Source: JBBDQZ01 sp040905705
Lineage (GTDB): Bacteria; Bacteroidota; Rhodothermia; Balneolales; Natronogracilivirgulaceae
NCBI GenBank assembly: GCA_040905705.1
Contig: JBBDQZ010000052.1
Location: 1-64,000 of the forward strand
Reading direction: 5' to 3'
Length of the DNA stretch: 64,000 bases
Shown in pieces: positions 38,668 to 48,267 of the stretch. The notes beneath the pieces are model-generated. The model saw only the letters and a list, made by a program, of their open reading frames with translations, searched no databases and was not told the DNA's origin. Position 1 is the stretch's first letter. Each line of letters begins with the position of its first letter. The position numbers were made by a program, and so were the translations under genes.

Positions 38668-39762
38668 ATGAAAAACCTTGCACTGCTTTTCATTTGGCTT
38701 CCGGTGTGTATCCTGGTGATGATTCCACAGGCCAATGCACAAAACGCTGATGAAATTCTGCTAAAAGATTTTCGTCCGAAGTCTATATATAAGATTCCGC
38801 GGACAGAAGTCCAACGGGCGAAATTTCCAGTCATTGATGTCCATTCCCATACCTATGCGGGTTCGCTGGAAGAGGTTGAGGTATGGGTGGATCGCATGGA
38901 TATGATTAATATCGATCGAACGGTAATCCTGACTAATGCTGTCTATGACCGTCTTGATTCACTTATGCAGGTCTACGGAGCCTTCCCTGACCACTTTGAA
39001 GTCTGGTGCGGCCTGGATGTGACCGATTATCAGGATCCCGGATATGCGGATCGGGCTATTGAGGAGCTGGAACGTTGTCACGAAATGGGGGGTATGGGTA
39101 TCGGTGAGCTATCTGACAAGGGATGGGGTGTGCGCTCTGGCGGCGCAAGCAGTGACCTGCCGCATTTTGATGATCCCGCCCTGAAGCCGGTCTTTCAGCG
39201 TGCCGGTGAATTGGGAATGCCAGTAAATATCCATGTAGCTGATCCGATTTGGATGTATGAACCTATGGACTCCACGAATGACGGTCTGATGACGGCCTGG
39301 CGGTGGCGGCTTGACAATCGGGAGGACATTAAAAGTCACGCCGAGATGATGCAGGTCCTTGAAAATGCAGTGCGTGATAATTCTAATACCACATTCATTG
39401 TAGTTCATTATGCCAATTTAACCTATGATCTGGAACAACTTGGACGGATGCTCGATAATTATCCTAACCTGTACGCCGATATATCTGCACGATATTCGGA
39501 AATTTCAAATATTCCGCGGTTTGTGAAGGCATTTTTCGAACAATATCAGGATCGCCTGTTGTATGGTACCGACCTTGGCTACTCGTTGGGAATGTACCAA
39601 ACTACTTTCCGAATTCTGGAAACCGAGGATGAGCATTTTTACAATCACAATGTTTTTCCGCGTCATTGGGGGCTTAATGGCCTCGGGCTGTCCGACGAAG
39701 TACTTGAAAAGGTTTACGGTAAAAATGCAAATAATCTTTTCGAAAGATTACGAAGTAACTAA
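38668..39762 (+). CDS. exported amidohydrolase 2 family protein
   Basis: TIM-barrel hydrolase, 364 residues from ATG 38668, which gives a clean signal peptide (MKNLALLFIWLP..., cleavage after ANAQ). The frame extends upstream to 38548, but that adds 40 residues without known features. FPVIDVHSHTYAG is the HxH motif, NIHVADP and FIVVHYAN add metal-binding His residues, and YGTDLGY the catalytic-type Asp. The set matches aminocarboxymuconate decarboxylase-like amidohydrolases. Substrate unknown. It lies between another exported hydrolase and a GH36-like lipoprotein. Confidence 0.82.
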   Translation: MKNLALLFIWLPVCILVMIPQANAQNADEILLKDFRPKSIYKIPRTEVQRAKFPVIDVHSHTYAGSLEEVEVWVDRMDMINIDRTVILTNAVYDRLDSLMQVYGAFPDHFEVWCGLDVTDYQDPGYADRAIEELERCHEMGGMGIGELSDKGWGVRSGGASSDLPHFDDPALKPVFQRAGELGMPVNIHVADPIWMYEPMDSTNDGLMTAWRWRLDNREDIKSHAEMMQVLENAVRDNSNTTFIVVHYANLTYDLEQLGRMLDNYPNLYADISARYSEISNIPRFVKAFFEQYQDRLLYGTDLGYSLGMYQTTFRILETEDEHFYNHNVFPRHWGLNGLGLSDEVLEKVYGKNANNLFERLRSN

Positions 39763-39863
39763 ATCCAATTTTTTCTAAACAATATGTTGTTGATTATACA
39801 GGCTTGTATATCTTCATCAGATCAAATAAAAATAACTTCTCAAAACAAATTAATTAAAGTGGT

Positions 39864-41948
39864 ATGAATACAAAAATGTTTTACAGTTCAATACTGATGT
39901 TTATGGTCGGGTTTTCTATGATGAGCTGTTCCGATTCGGAACCGGTTGTTGAGACCCCGGACCTGAGAATTGAATTTAATGAAAGGCTCCACTCAAGAGT
40001 GGTTTCAAAATTGCAAGATAATGAGGTCCTCTTGTCAGGATTTCGTCCGACCGAATATATCACGATTAACGGCGAGGATATTACGGATTTTGAGCTTATG
40101 TCTGTTGAAAGTGAAACGGTTCGTGGTGATCTTGGTCGTGGGAGTGCTCTTATTTTGACCGGTGAGTCAGGCGTGATCAAAAAAACGGTCACGGTTGAAA
40201 CCTATCAGAACTATCCATCCGTAGCTGTATTTAACGTTTCGTATGAAAATATCGGAAACGAACCGGTGACAGTCAGGGAATGGGTGAGCCACAACTACCA
40301 GATGCCAAATAACACCCCCGAAACGTATTCGCATTCGTTCTGGAGTTACCAAAGTGAATCTACTTCTCGCAGAAATGACTGGGTCCTTCCAGTCGGTGAA
40401 GGATTTTCCCAACAGAACTATATGGGTATGAACAACTCGGATTATGGTGGAGGAACCCCGGTTCTGAGTCTATGGGGCCCCGAAGCTGGACTGGCAATAG
40501 GACACCTGGAAATGGTTCCGAAACTGATTTCGATGCCCGTGAACATGGCGTCTAACGACTATGTGGATTTCCGGATATTGTATGACAAGGAAGAAGAGCT
40601 GCAGCCCGGAGGTTCGGTATCCACATTTGAAACATTTGTACGTGTACAAAAAGGAGACTATTTCGGTTCTCTGATCGACTATCGGAATATGATGATCGAC
40701 AAAGGGATAGAATTCCCGGAAGTGCATCCGAGTTCATACGAGACTCAATGGTGTGCCTGGGGATACGAACGGGAGTTTACCATGGATCAGGTATATGGAA
40801 CATTGCCAAAAGTTGATGATCTTCACTATCATTGGGCGGTCCTTGATGACGGATGGCAAACCAATGTCGGTGACTGGGATCTGAATCCCGGGAAATATCC
40901 GAATGGAAATGAAGATATGATCGAGTTTGTCAATACTTTGCATAACGAGGGATTCCGTTCCAAGCTCTGGTGGGCTCCACTGGCCATGCATCCCGAGTCG
41001 AATATCTATGAAACAGATCCTGAATATCTTCTGCTTGATGAGGATTTGGAACCCGTTAGGATCAGCTGGTGGAATTCATACTACATGTGTCCGGCCTATC
41101 AGCCGGTTGTGGACTATCATACAGACCTGGTTCGCACCATAATGGAAACTTGGGGCTATCATGGTATTAAAATCGATGGACAGCATTTAAATGCCGCTCC
41201 TCCATGCTATAACCCGGCCCACAATCACGACCGCCCGGAAGAGTCTCATGAAGCCATGGCTTCATTTTTCAAAGCGATTTACGATACCGGTACGGATATC
41301 GTGGATGATGCGCTTATTGAAATCTGCCCCTGTGGAACTGCCTACGCTTTCCACAATCTTCCCTACATGACCCAGGGGGTCTCTTCCGATCCGACCAGTT
41401 CATGGCAGGTTCGCCATAAAGGAAGAACACTCAAAGCGCTTATGGGGCGAGATACTCCTTTTTTTGGAGATCATGTTGAGTTGAGCCGGGGTCGGGAAGA
41501 CTTCGCTTCCCAGGTGGGGATCGGTGCTATCATTGGCACCAAGTTTACTTGGCCTGTAGGAGCCGGCCCCAATCCTGCGACCGACCTTACACCGGAACGT
41601 GAGGAAATCTGGTCAAAATGGTCAGAAATATATGAAGAGAAACGACTGGCCGAAGGGCAGTATATTGGTGAACTTTACGACATCGGTTTTGATCGTCCGG
41701 AGACACATGTGGTCCAAAAAGACAACCGCCTTTATTTCGGGATCTATGCCGATCAAAATCCGGGTAAAGATCCCAACGATGCAGGTACTTATCAGGGGGC
41801 TGTCGAACTTCGGGGCTTGCAGGATGGTGTTACATATCGTGTCTCGGATTATGAAAATGGTGTCGATTTCGGAACGGTAATCGGGCCCGTTGCATCTGTA
41901 GAGGCCAGTTTTACCAATCATCTGTTGCTTGAAGCGGTTCCGCAATGA
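39864..41948 (+). CDS. GH36-like (clan GH-D) glycoside hydrolase lipoprotein
   Basis: 694 residues with a lipobox SMMSC near residue 22. An N-terminal beta-sandwich (about 35-285) precedes a TIM barrel (about 290-600: WAVLDDGWQ, KLWWAPLAMHPES, HGIKIDGQHL, ICPCGTAYAF). D438 in KIDGQ fits the clan GH-D nucleophile (KxD), and D509 in SSDPTSSWQVRHKG the acid/base. A short beta C-terminal domain closes it. It likely releases alpha-linked galactose or a related sugar at the cell surface, but it is divergent from textbook alpha-galactosidases. Confidence 0.8.
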   Translation: MNTKMFYSSILMFMVGFSMMSCSDSEPVVETPDLRIEFNERLHSRVVSKLQDNEVLLSGFRPTEYITINGEDITDFELMSVESETVRGDLGRGSALILTGESGVIKKTVTVETYQNYPSVAVFNVSYENIGNEPVTVREWVSHNYQMPNNTPETYSHSFWSYQSESTSRRNDWVLPVGEGFSQQNYMGMNNSDYGGGTPVLSLWGPEAGLAIGHLEMVPKLISMPVNMASNDYVDFRILYDKEEELQPGGSVSTFETFVRVQKGDYFGSLIDYRNMMIDKGIEFPEVHPSSYETQWCAWGYEREFTMDQVYGTLPKVDDLHYHWAVLDDGWQTNVGDWDLNPGKYPNGNEDMIEFVNTLHNEGFRSKLWWAPLAMHPESNIYETDPEYLLLDEDLEPVRISWWNSYYMCPAYQPVVDYHTDLVRTIMETWGYHGIKIDGQHLNAAPPCYNPAHNHDRPEESHEAMASFFKAIYDTGTDIVDDALIEICPCGTAYAFHNLPYMTQGVSSDPTSSWQVRHKGRTLKALMGRDTPFFGDHVELSRGREDFASQVGIGAIIGTKFTWPVGAGPNPATDLTPEREEIWSKWSEIYEEKRLAEGQYIGELYDIGFDRPETHVVQKDNRLYFGIYADQNPGKDPNDAGTYQGAVELRGLQDGVTYRVSDYENGVDFGTVIGPVASVEASFTNHLLLEAVPQ

Positions 41949-42061
41949 TCGATTAATAAAATGGATATACGAGAATCAGTTGAAAACTCCGTTTTCGTAT
42001 ACCTGCCACGGCATCTTGTGTGAACAAGTATAAAGTGGCCAACCCAATGTGAATGAATAAA

Positions 42062-42094
42062 AAAAGGGTGTTTCCGGATGGAAGCACCCTTTTT
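42062..42094. terminator. bidirectional terminator between convergent genes
   Basis: Stem 42062-42075 with 42080-42094 (aaaagggtgtttcc against ggaagcacccttttt, one G-T pair) around a 4-nt loop. There are A residues before and T residues after, so it can serve both the GH36-like gene and the T9SS gene. Confidence 0.88.
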
Positions 42095-42151
42095 GTTTTA
42101 CTGATCAGTTGAACATTTGAGTTCCTGTTATGACTGCGTATTTGTTAAGCA

Positions 42152-44353
42152 TTACTTGATCAGCATCCACTTGTGTGTTTTTACGAAGCCAGCGGCATGC
42201 ATTCGGTAGATATAGATACCTGAGGCCAGACGGGTTCCGTCAAACGTGACATCATGGTAACCAGCCTCGCGGAACTCGTTGACCGGAGTGGCCACCAGTT
42301 GCCCGGTCACATTATAAACCTGAATAGTCACATGTGCAGGTTCCGGTACGGCATAGCGAATTTGGGTCCACGGATTAAACGGGTTAGGATAGTTTTGATC
42401 GATGTCAAACTCTTTCGGGGGATCGGCGTGGTAGATACTGGTCGGCTTGACTACAGTCAATTGACCTGAGACATTATTTTCGCCATCCCAGAATCCATCC
42501 GAAATGCCGCCGTAGACATAATCAAATTCCATGAGCTGGAATCGACTTACATAGTAGTATACACCGGGGCTCAAACCGCTACCGATATCGGCCATATATT
42601 CGTGGCCTTCGTCCTCGAAGCCGCTGTTGAAACCGGCATTGATCCAGGTCCAGCCACTTTCAGACGGACTCACGTTTTCAGTATGGTAACCGATCCATGC
42701 CTGAATGCTGTCAGAAGCAACGTCGGTATCTGTAAATCCATCGGCACGTACCTGAGCGTAGACCATAAACGGTTCACTTTCGTGGGTCTCGTTAGTCGGT
42801 GATCCAATCAGGTTGGCAAACTGGATTTTTGCCGCCGACTGGAAATCATCCTCGAAAAACGGAATAAGTTGAGTGTCGTCATTATATTGCCCCATCGTAC
42901 CACTGACGTTGAATATGGCGGGAGGGGCCATTGATCCGTTTCCCCACGGTGTATTGTTGCGGGCCAGATGAACGTTAAAGGTGTCGGAATCGGACCTTAT
43001 TACCTGTACGTTCGCGCCATTTTCGTTAGTAATAGCACCGGAAGGCCATTCGCTTTCTTCGGTTAACCGAACATTATGTAACTGCACGCGCATGCCCTGA
43101 TATTCGGAGTCGGCATTCCAGTCATCGACGTTGATTGCCACCGGTTTTGGTATACCATTTCCGTTGCTGAGTACTTGCTGGAAGCCGCCTTCATTGTAGT
43201 TGATTTCCAGTGTGATCTGATTGTGGACTATGTCAAGGAAACCTTTCAAACGAACGCTGTCACCCGGGGCCACCACAGGCCCATTTGTTGCACCACCTTC
43301 TGTGACATTATTGATGTATATTCCGCCGGTTTCATCCTGGACAAAGTAGTTTGCTGCATCAAAACCGAAATCGGTGGAGGTGACAATGCCTTTCAGTATA
43401 ACCATTTGGCCTGTGCTCATAGCACGCACATCAGCAATATGGTCAACTTCGACACTCCCTTCGAAGGTGTACATTTCTTCAGCCATCGCACTGTTGACGG
43501 TATCGGTGCGTGCGATGGCCTTCAGTATGGTCGTGGATGAAAGAACAACAGGTTCGAAATATTTTTGAGAGGTTTCAGTAGGTTCGGTGTTGTCATCTGT
43601 AAAGTAGATAGTGGCATTCGGATCGGTGGATGACATATACACCGTAATATCCGATCCGGCGGAAAAGACATCACCTGCCGGAAAGAACACCGGAGGCATG
43701 ACGATGAGATTGTCGGATTCAAACGTTATGGAAACATTGTCAATCTGAATGTGATCATGGGCATCCGTAGTGCTTTGGACCGAGAAGATCACTTGCACAT
43801 CATCAACAGAAGCGTTATGACTAAAAGTATACTCCATCAATTGCCACTGGCCGGTATCCAGACGGGTATAATCTGAATAACTGGAGTAATTACCGTCACG
43901 AAAAAACGCATTGCGAATATTTCCGGAGCCGCGTGCCTGAAAACTAACGGTGTATTCGGTATGGGCTTCGATACTGAGAGGTTGTGTAGTAAACCGAACA
44001 TGACTGCTACTGGTATTAGTTAATTGTGTAGCCAAATCGCCGCTATGTATTGCAGCACTGTATGGTGCAACATGGGAAGCGGGAATACTGGAGCGATCAC
44101 CCAGCCATCCAAGCGGTTTGTCATCCACCCAGTGTTCAAAATTGCCGTTATGGACGATATTAATGGAGTGGTAATCTCCGGGGTCATCAGCACCTGAATG
44201 CGCGACAGGATCTTCTGATAGATCAACATCCGAAAAACTCTTAAAATGTGGAAGTATTGATATTCCCCGGGCATTGGAATTAGGCAAAAGCGCACCCGAA
44301 AATCCAAACCCGGTCAAAAAAATCAGCACATTGCATAACATTTTGCTGTTCAT
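42152..44353 (-). CDS. T9SS cargo with CBM-like, CHB_HEX-like and OB-fold domains
   Basis: 733-residue secreted protein. Signal peptide (1-28); carbohydrate-binding-like jelly roll (about 60-215, starting VHNGNFEHWVDDKPLGW); chitobiase/hexosaminidase C-terminal-like domain (about 225-300, ATIYFTDDNTEPT and SSTTILKAIA); OB-fold/DUF5689-like region (about 302-480, MVILKGIVTS...YFVQDETGGIYI); an uncharacterised beta region; and a type IX sorting domain (about 650-733, QNYPNPFNPWTQIRY ... GIYIYRM). No hydrolase domain is visible, so it may bind rather than cut polysaccharide. GGAGAG lies just before its ATG. Confidence 0.82.
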   Translation of the reverse strand: MNSKMLCNVLIFLTGFGFSGALLPNSNARGISILPHFKSFSDVDLSEDPVAHSGADDPGDYHSINIVHNGNFEHWVDDKPLGWLGDRSSIPASHVAPYSAAIHSGDLATQLTNTSSSHVRFTTQPLSIEAHTEYTVSFQARGSGNIRNAFFRDGNYSSYSDYTRLDTGQWQLMEYTFSHNASVDDVQVIFSVQSTTDAHDHIQIDNVSITFESDNLIVMPPVFFPAGDVFSAGSDITVYMSSTDPNATIYFTDDNTEPTETSQKYFEPVVLSSTTILKAIARTDTVNSAMAEEMYTFEGSVEVDHIADVRAMSTGQMVILKGIVTSTDFGFDAANYFVQDETGGIYINNVTEGGATNGPVVAPGDSVRLKGFLDIVHNQITLEINYNEGGFQQVLSNGNGIPKPVAINVDDWNADSEYQGMRVQLHNVRLTEESEWPSGAITNENGANVQVIRSDSDTFNVHLARNNTPWGNGSMAPPAIFNVSGTMGQYNDDTQLIPFFEDDFQSAAKIQFANLIGSPTNETHESEPFMVYAQVRADGFTDTDVASDSIQAWIGYHTENVSPSESGWTWINAGFNSGFEDEGHEYMADIGSGLSPGVYYYVSRFQLMEFDYVYGGISDGFWDGENNVSGQLTVVKPTSIYHADPPKEFDIDQNYPNPFNPWTQIRYAVPEPAHVTIQVYNVTGQLVATPVNEFREAGYHDVTFDGTRLASGIYIYRMHAAGFVKTHKWMLIK

Positions 44354-44660
44354 AAGTCTCTCCGATTAGTTTTTATTTGGTGCATAGCAAAGCCACAACG
44401 AGGATTATTCCTGTTCCTCCCGGCCCCTGAAATGCACGTAGTTTATTTATTGTGAATAGTTCAATACGGTGTATGGGGTAATTAAGAGTTAAGTGTTCTC
44501 TTAGCCCTACAACCCTGTAAACACAGCCACGCCCCGCATTGTAGAATAATGTAGTGAAAAATTTTCAAGGCATGCAATTTCCCCAAGAAAAATAAGGGTC
44601 TATGTTGTGCTCTATTTTAAAATAGAAGGAAATTCGGATTCCTGAAAATTCAGGAATGGC
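44354..44660. other. intergenic region, promoter for T9SS gene and end of M29 gene
   Basis: 307 bp with no credible gene. It must hold the promoter of the T9SS-secreted protein (transcribed leftward) and the 3' end of the aminopeptidase transcript. A 14-bp AT palindrome (44612-44625) and a hairpin (44638-44657) are the only structures noted. Confidence 0.5.
44638..44657 (-). terminator. short hairpin after the aminopeptidase gene
   Basis: Perfect 8-bp arms, attcctga (44638-44645) and tcaggaat (44650-44657), with a 4-nt loop, immediately past the aminopeptidase stop. No T run follows on the minus strand, so termination activity is doubtful. Confidence 0.35.
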
Positions 44661-45779
44661 TCATGGATTATTAAGCAGATTTTGTGGATTTAATACTTGT
44701 AAGTCTTCCGGCAAATAATAACGTCCTTTCCGGACGCACTCCCCGTCGATATACACATCCGCCCCTATGCAGACCAGATCCCAATGAATGCCGCTTTTGT
44801 TTCCGTTTGGTGCATCTTCATAATCATTGCCCAGGGTCAAGTGATTTGAGCCATAAATTTTTTCATCGAATAAAATGTCATACATCGGTTTTTCAATGAC
44901 CGGATTGGTTCCGAAACTGAATTCTCCGAATCGTCGGGCTCCTTCGTCGGTATTCAGTATCGCTTCCAGCGCATCCCGATCGGAAGCATCAAATTCCTGT
45001 ACAACACCGTTTTTTACCTTCAGCGATACAAAATCGAATGGTTTGCCCTGATACACACTTGGTGCATAACGAATGGAACCGTTAACTGAATCGATCAGTG
45101 GAGAAGAGAACAGTTCACCGTCAGGAATGTTTTTGGTACCGTGACAATTGACCCAGTTCTGTCCATCTACATGAAGACGAATGTCCGTACCTTCGCCTTT
45201 AAGACGAATCTCGCTGGCATTACGGAGTCGATTTTCCAGAGGTTGCATCGCTTCCTTTAATTTTCCATAATCCAGCAGGCAAGCTTGATAATAAAAATCG
45301 GTGAAAGTGGACGTGGCCATTCGGGCGTTCATGGCAAAAGCTGCCGATGGATATCTCAAAACACACCATTTGGTATTCTTTACCCGTTCATCAAAATGGA
45401 CCGGCTTCAGATAATGTTGTTGGAACGACCTGTTAGCTTCCGCACTCACCTGAGAAGTTTCGTAAATATTTTCCGATGCCCGAATGCCCACATAGGCATC
45501 CATCTTTTTCATCAGAGGCAGTCCGGCCGTAGCAGCCTGATCCTTCCAATAGTCCTGGTCACCCGATTCCAGCAAAAGACGCTGAATTTCCGGATCGGCA
45601 ATATCGAGAAATGGCAATGCATTTCGTTCCCTCACCGCGTTCACGAGGGCACGAGCAAGGCCGATGCCATTAAAACCGATAAGATTGATCATGATACGTT
45701 CGCCTTCCTTCAAAGAGACACTGTGATTTAATATGGATTCGGCGAGTTGTTGATCTCTGGAGTCGTACATATATCTCAA
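44661..45779 (-). CDS. M29-family aminopeptidase
   Basis: 372-residue metallopeptidase of the AmpS/PepS/aminopeptidase T family. The family's metal ligands appear in order in the C-terminal half: Glu in IPDGELFSSP, Glu in FGEFSFGTNP, His in GSNHLTLG, then Tyr and the HxD of SGIHWDLV. It would trim N-terminal residues from cytoplasmic peptides. It follows the ABC ATPase gene by 10 bp on the same strand, so the two probably share a message. Confidence 0.9.
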   Translation of the reverse strand: MRYMYDSRDQQLAESILNHSVSLKEGERIMINLIGFNGIGLARALVNAVRERNALPFLDIADPEIQRLLLESGDQDYWKDQAATAGLPLMKKMDAYVGIRASENIYETSQVSAEANRSFQQHYLKPVHFDERVKNTKWCVLRYPSAAFAMNARMATSTFTDFYYQACLLDYGKLKEAMQPLENRLRNASEIRLKGEGTDIRLHVDGQNWVNCHGTKNIPDGELFSSPLIDSVNGSIRYAPSVYQGKPFDFVSLKVKNGVVQEFDASDRDALEAILNTDEGARRFGEFSFGTNPVIEKPMYDILFDEKIYGSNHLTLGNDYEDAPNGNKSGIHWDLVCIGADVYIDGECVRKGRYYLPEDLQVLNPQNLLNNP

Positions 45780-45789
45780 AGTTTACAGG

Positions 45790-46581
45790 TTAATTGAATG
45801 GTTGAGGATTGGAGAGTTGCATGATTTCATCACATAAAACAAGATCTTCATCCCTGTTGGATGCGAGAAAGACCATACCGCCACCTGACCGGTGTTGTGT
45901 TACTATTTCGGAAACCAGTGTGAGCCCGGCGGCATCCAGATTTGTTCCGGGTTCGTCCAGCATCAGAATCGGTGGACGAGTCACCAGTGCACCAGCGAGT
46001 TTTACACGTTGCTGCTGGCCTGATGACAATGTTCCGAATTCATGTTCAGCGAGTCCGGAAAGCCCGAAATTTTCTAACAGGCTTGACATGACCGGAAGTT
46101 GTGTCATGTATTGGAAATTCGATTGAGATCCTGTGTTTGTTCCCGGTTTTGATTCCGTTTTATTCGGATGGTCTGAAGGGCTCTCATGTTGCAACCGGCT
46201 GCTGTCGTTTGCACTATTTTCAATCGTTGAAACAACGCTTATATTGGAATACGTTAATGTCCGCTTGGGACGCATTTGTTTGATCAGTGACAGGTTCTCT
46301 GTCACAGTAAGTTCGCTATATAATTGAATATACGGTGCTGCAAAACCTATCTGATACCGGATCATCCGGATATCGAGATTCTCTTTGTTCCATTGCCAGG
46401 TCACGGTACCGTCACTCGGACGCAACAGGCCGGACAAACACTTCAACAATGTCGATTTTCCGCTTCCGTTAACACCTCGTATGCCTATGCAAACCGCTCC
46501 TTCAAAACGGAAATTCATATTTTTAAATACTTCCGTTTTTCCAAAAAATTTACCAAGATGCTCACACTGAATTCGAAACAT
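45790..46581 (-). CDS. orphan ABC transporter ATPase (CcmA-like) with insertion
   Basis: 263-residue nucleotide-binding subunit from ATG 46581; an upstream start at 46617 adds only 12 residues. Walker A GVNGSGKST (36-44), signature LSSGQQQR, Walker B ILMLDEP and D-loop NLDAAG are intact. The Q-loop reads GFAAP without Gln, and the H-loop reads FLASNRD with Asn242 in place of His. A low-complexity stretch of about 55 residues (105-160, rich in Ser, Asn, Thr) sits between the Q-loop and the signature. No permease gene is adjacent. It resembles CcmA-type exporters but the substrate is unknown. Confidence 0.82.
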   Translation of the reverse strand: MFRIQCEHLGKFFGKTEVFKNMNFRFEGAVCIGIRGVNGSGKSTLLKCLSGLLRPSDGTVTWQWNKENLDIRMIRYQIGFAAPYIQLYSELTVTENLSLIKQMRPKRTLTYSNISVVSTIENSANDSSRLQHESPSDHPNKTESKPGTNTGSQSNFQYMTQLPVMSSLLENFGLSGLAEHEFGTLSSGQQQRVKLAGALVTRPPILMLDEPGTNLDAAGLTLVSEIVTQHRSGGGMVFLASNRDEDLVLCDEIMQLSNPQPFN

Positions 46582-46677
46582 AACAGGTAAAGTAAGGAGA
46601 GTGGCGAAAATGACCAACGAATTCGTTTGTAAACTCTGAATGGCACCAATATATTTCCTAATAAATTTAAAACTACC

Positions 46678-48183
46678 ATGGATCGACTAATCCGTACAGT
46701 TAAAGATCATTATCTTCACAAACTGGATGATCAAACCGGGTTTTTTACTCCGGAAATGTTATCCGATTTCGGATTTCCCGATTTTCTGGTGAATGGTATC
46801 AGGCTGGAATTGATGCAAAAACTGCAGGATTCCGTCAGACCACCCGTGTGCGACTGGGCTGATATGCAGGCCGGGCCTGTCCGTCAGGCCTGGGAACAAT
46901 TTCTTCAGGCGATTCATGAAGAGATCAGGCTTCCGGCGAATTCTGCAGATTCTGTACTTGAGTCGGTACTCGGGGATATTATGGAACTGATGATTACTCC
47001 GAGAGCATTTATTCCGGAATATCTTTTTGGATCCGAAAATGTACTGGACTTGCCCACTATCCGAAAGCGATGCGAGTGGATTGTCATATATACGTATTTC
47101 GGAACAGCAATTCCACGTTTCATGGAGAAGAGGGGGCGCAACGAACTTACAAAAGAACAGGCTGTTCGCATCATCGAACGTTTGGATGAGCTGGTCACAG
47201 CTCATTATACATCACTCAACTGGGCTCAATTGTTTGATCCATGGTTTAGTTTGTTGGGAGAATCGATAGAGCCGAATCTGCTGGGTAAGTTTTTCCGCGA
47301 TAAGGGTAAACCAGGAGTAGCCAAACTGATTGACGCCGAGCCGAAGGCCATCACTCGTACACGGCTTATTGAAATTTTGTCTATGCCGCAACTGGAGGAT
47401 GATGCTGAAGGCCTGGATGAAGTGGATGAACAATTTCTGGCGGATTTATCTGTGAAATCACCAGGCGATTCCGGTATGGATGTAGTGTCTGATAATATTT
47501 CAAGGAGAGGATATTCCAATGGCAGTGATGAGCCAGGGCATCAAGAGCAAGATGATATTGAAAATAAAACGGCTGAATCGAAGATGTTCGGAAGTGGAGA
47601 TGCGTCTGGTGAGTCGGCAGACCAGGAGGAATCGGATGAAGGGAGGAAAAAACCGGAAGAAACAAATAAAGACAGAATTGATCAGGAAAATCTACTGGCC
47701 AGGTTTCAAAGCAGCGATGATGAGGAAGAGCAACCATTGTATTCCCGACTGAAAACCGATTCTGCTGAAGAGGATAATCAACCCCTCTATTCACAGCTTA
47801 AAAAATATGATGATGAATCGTCGGAAGATGAACCGATCTGGCGTCGATTCACGGATTATCAGTCACAGGAAGAAAACGAGCCAATTGAGGAAAATTCCAG
47901 GAAGCTTCAAGATTCCGGATCAAAAGGAGACCAACCCGATATTTCAGATATCAGATCCCATGTCAAAGACATGGAAGAGGAATTTATTCAAGAGCTGTTT
48001 GGTGGTGACGAGAATGTCTTTATTGAAGCTTTGGAACAGATTGCAAAACATGATAGTTGGAAACAAGCCGGAACATTCATAAGCCGGGAGATTTTTGATC
48101 GAAATATGGTTGATATCTATTCCGATACGGCCATCTATTTCACCGACCGCATGCAAACCTATTTTCTGGACCGTAAAGACTGA
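46678..48183 (+). CDS. uncharacterised acidic protein with periodic LYxRL-like motif
   Basis: 501 residues; I do not recognise the family. Residues 1-235 look globular and helical. Residues about 240-430 are acidic, low-complexity and probably disordered, and contain a short motif repeated every 15-17 residues: LLARF (339-343), LYSRL (354-358), LYSQL (370-374), IWRRF (387-391), and a weaker copy after EP at 401. A helical C-terminus (about 425-501) follows. There is no signal peptide or membrane segment. It is divergent from the ABC ATPase gene. The motif array could be a multivalent docking region. Confidence 0.75.
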   Translation: MDRLIRTVKDHYLHKLDDQTGFFTPEMLSDFGFPDFLVNGIRLELMQKLQDSVRPPVCDWADMQAGPVRQAWEQFLQAIHEEIRLPANSADSVLESVLGDIMELMITPRAFIPEYLFGSENVLDLPTIRKRCEWIVIYTYFGTAIPRFMEKRGRNELTKEQAVRIIERLDELVTAHYTSLNWAQLFDPWFSLLGESIEPNLLGKFFRDKGKPGVAKLIDAEPKAITRTRLIEILSMPQLEDDAEGLDEVDEQFLADLSVKSPGDSGMDVVSDNISRRGYSNGSDEPGHQEQDDIENKTAESKMFGSGDASGESADQEESDEGRKKPEETNKDRIDQENLLARFQSSDDEEEQPLYSRLKTDSAEEDNQPLYSQLKKYDDESSEDEPIWRRFTDYQSQEENEPIEENSRKLQDSGSKGDQPDISDIRSHVKDMEEEFIQELFGGDENVFIEALEQIAKHDSWKQAGTFISREIFDRNMVDIYSDTAIYFTDRMQTYFLDRKD

Positions 48184-48267
48184 ACTGGAATTTCCGGAAA
48201 ACAGATAAGCGCTGGCGTGCTGAAATCTAACACTAAAGAGGTTTGTAAAAATACCTGAGAATCGCCA

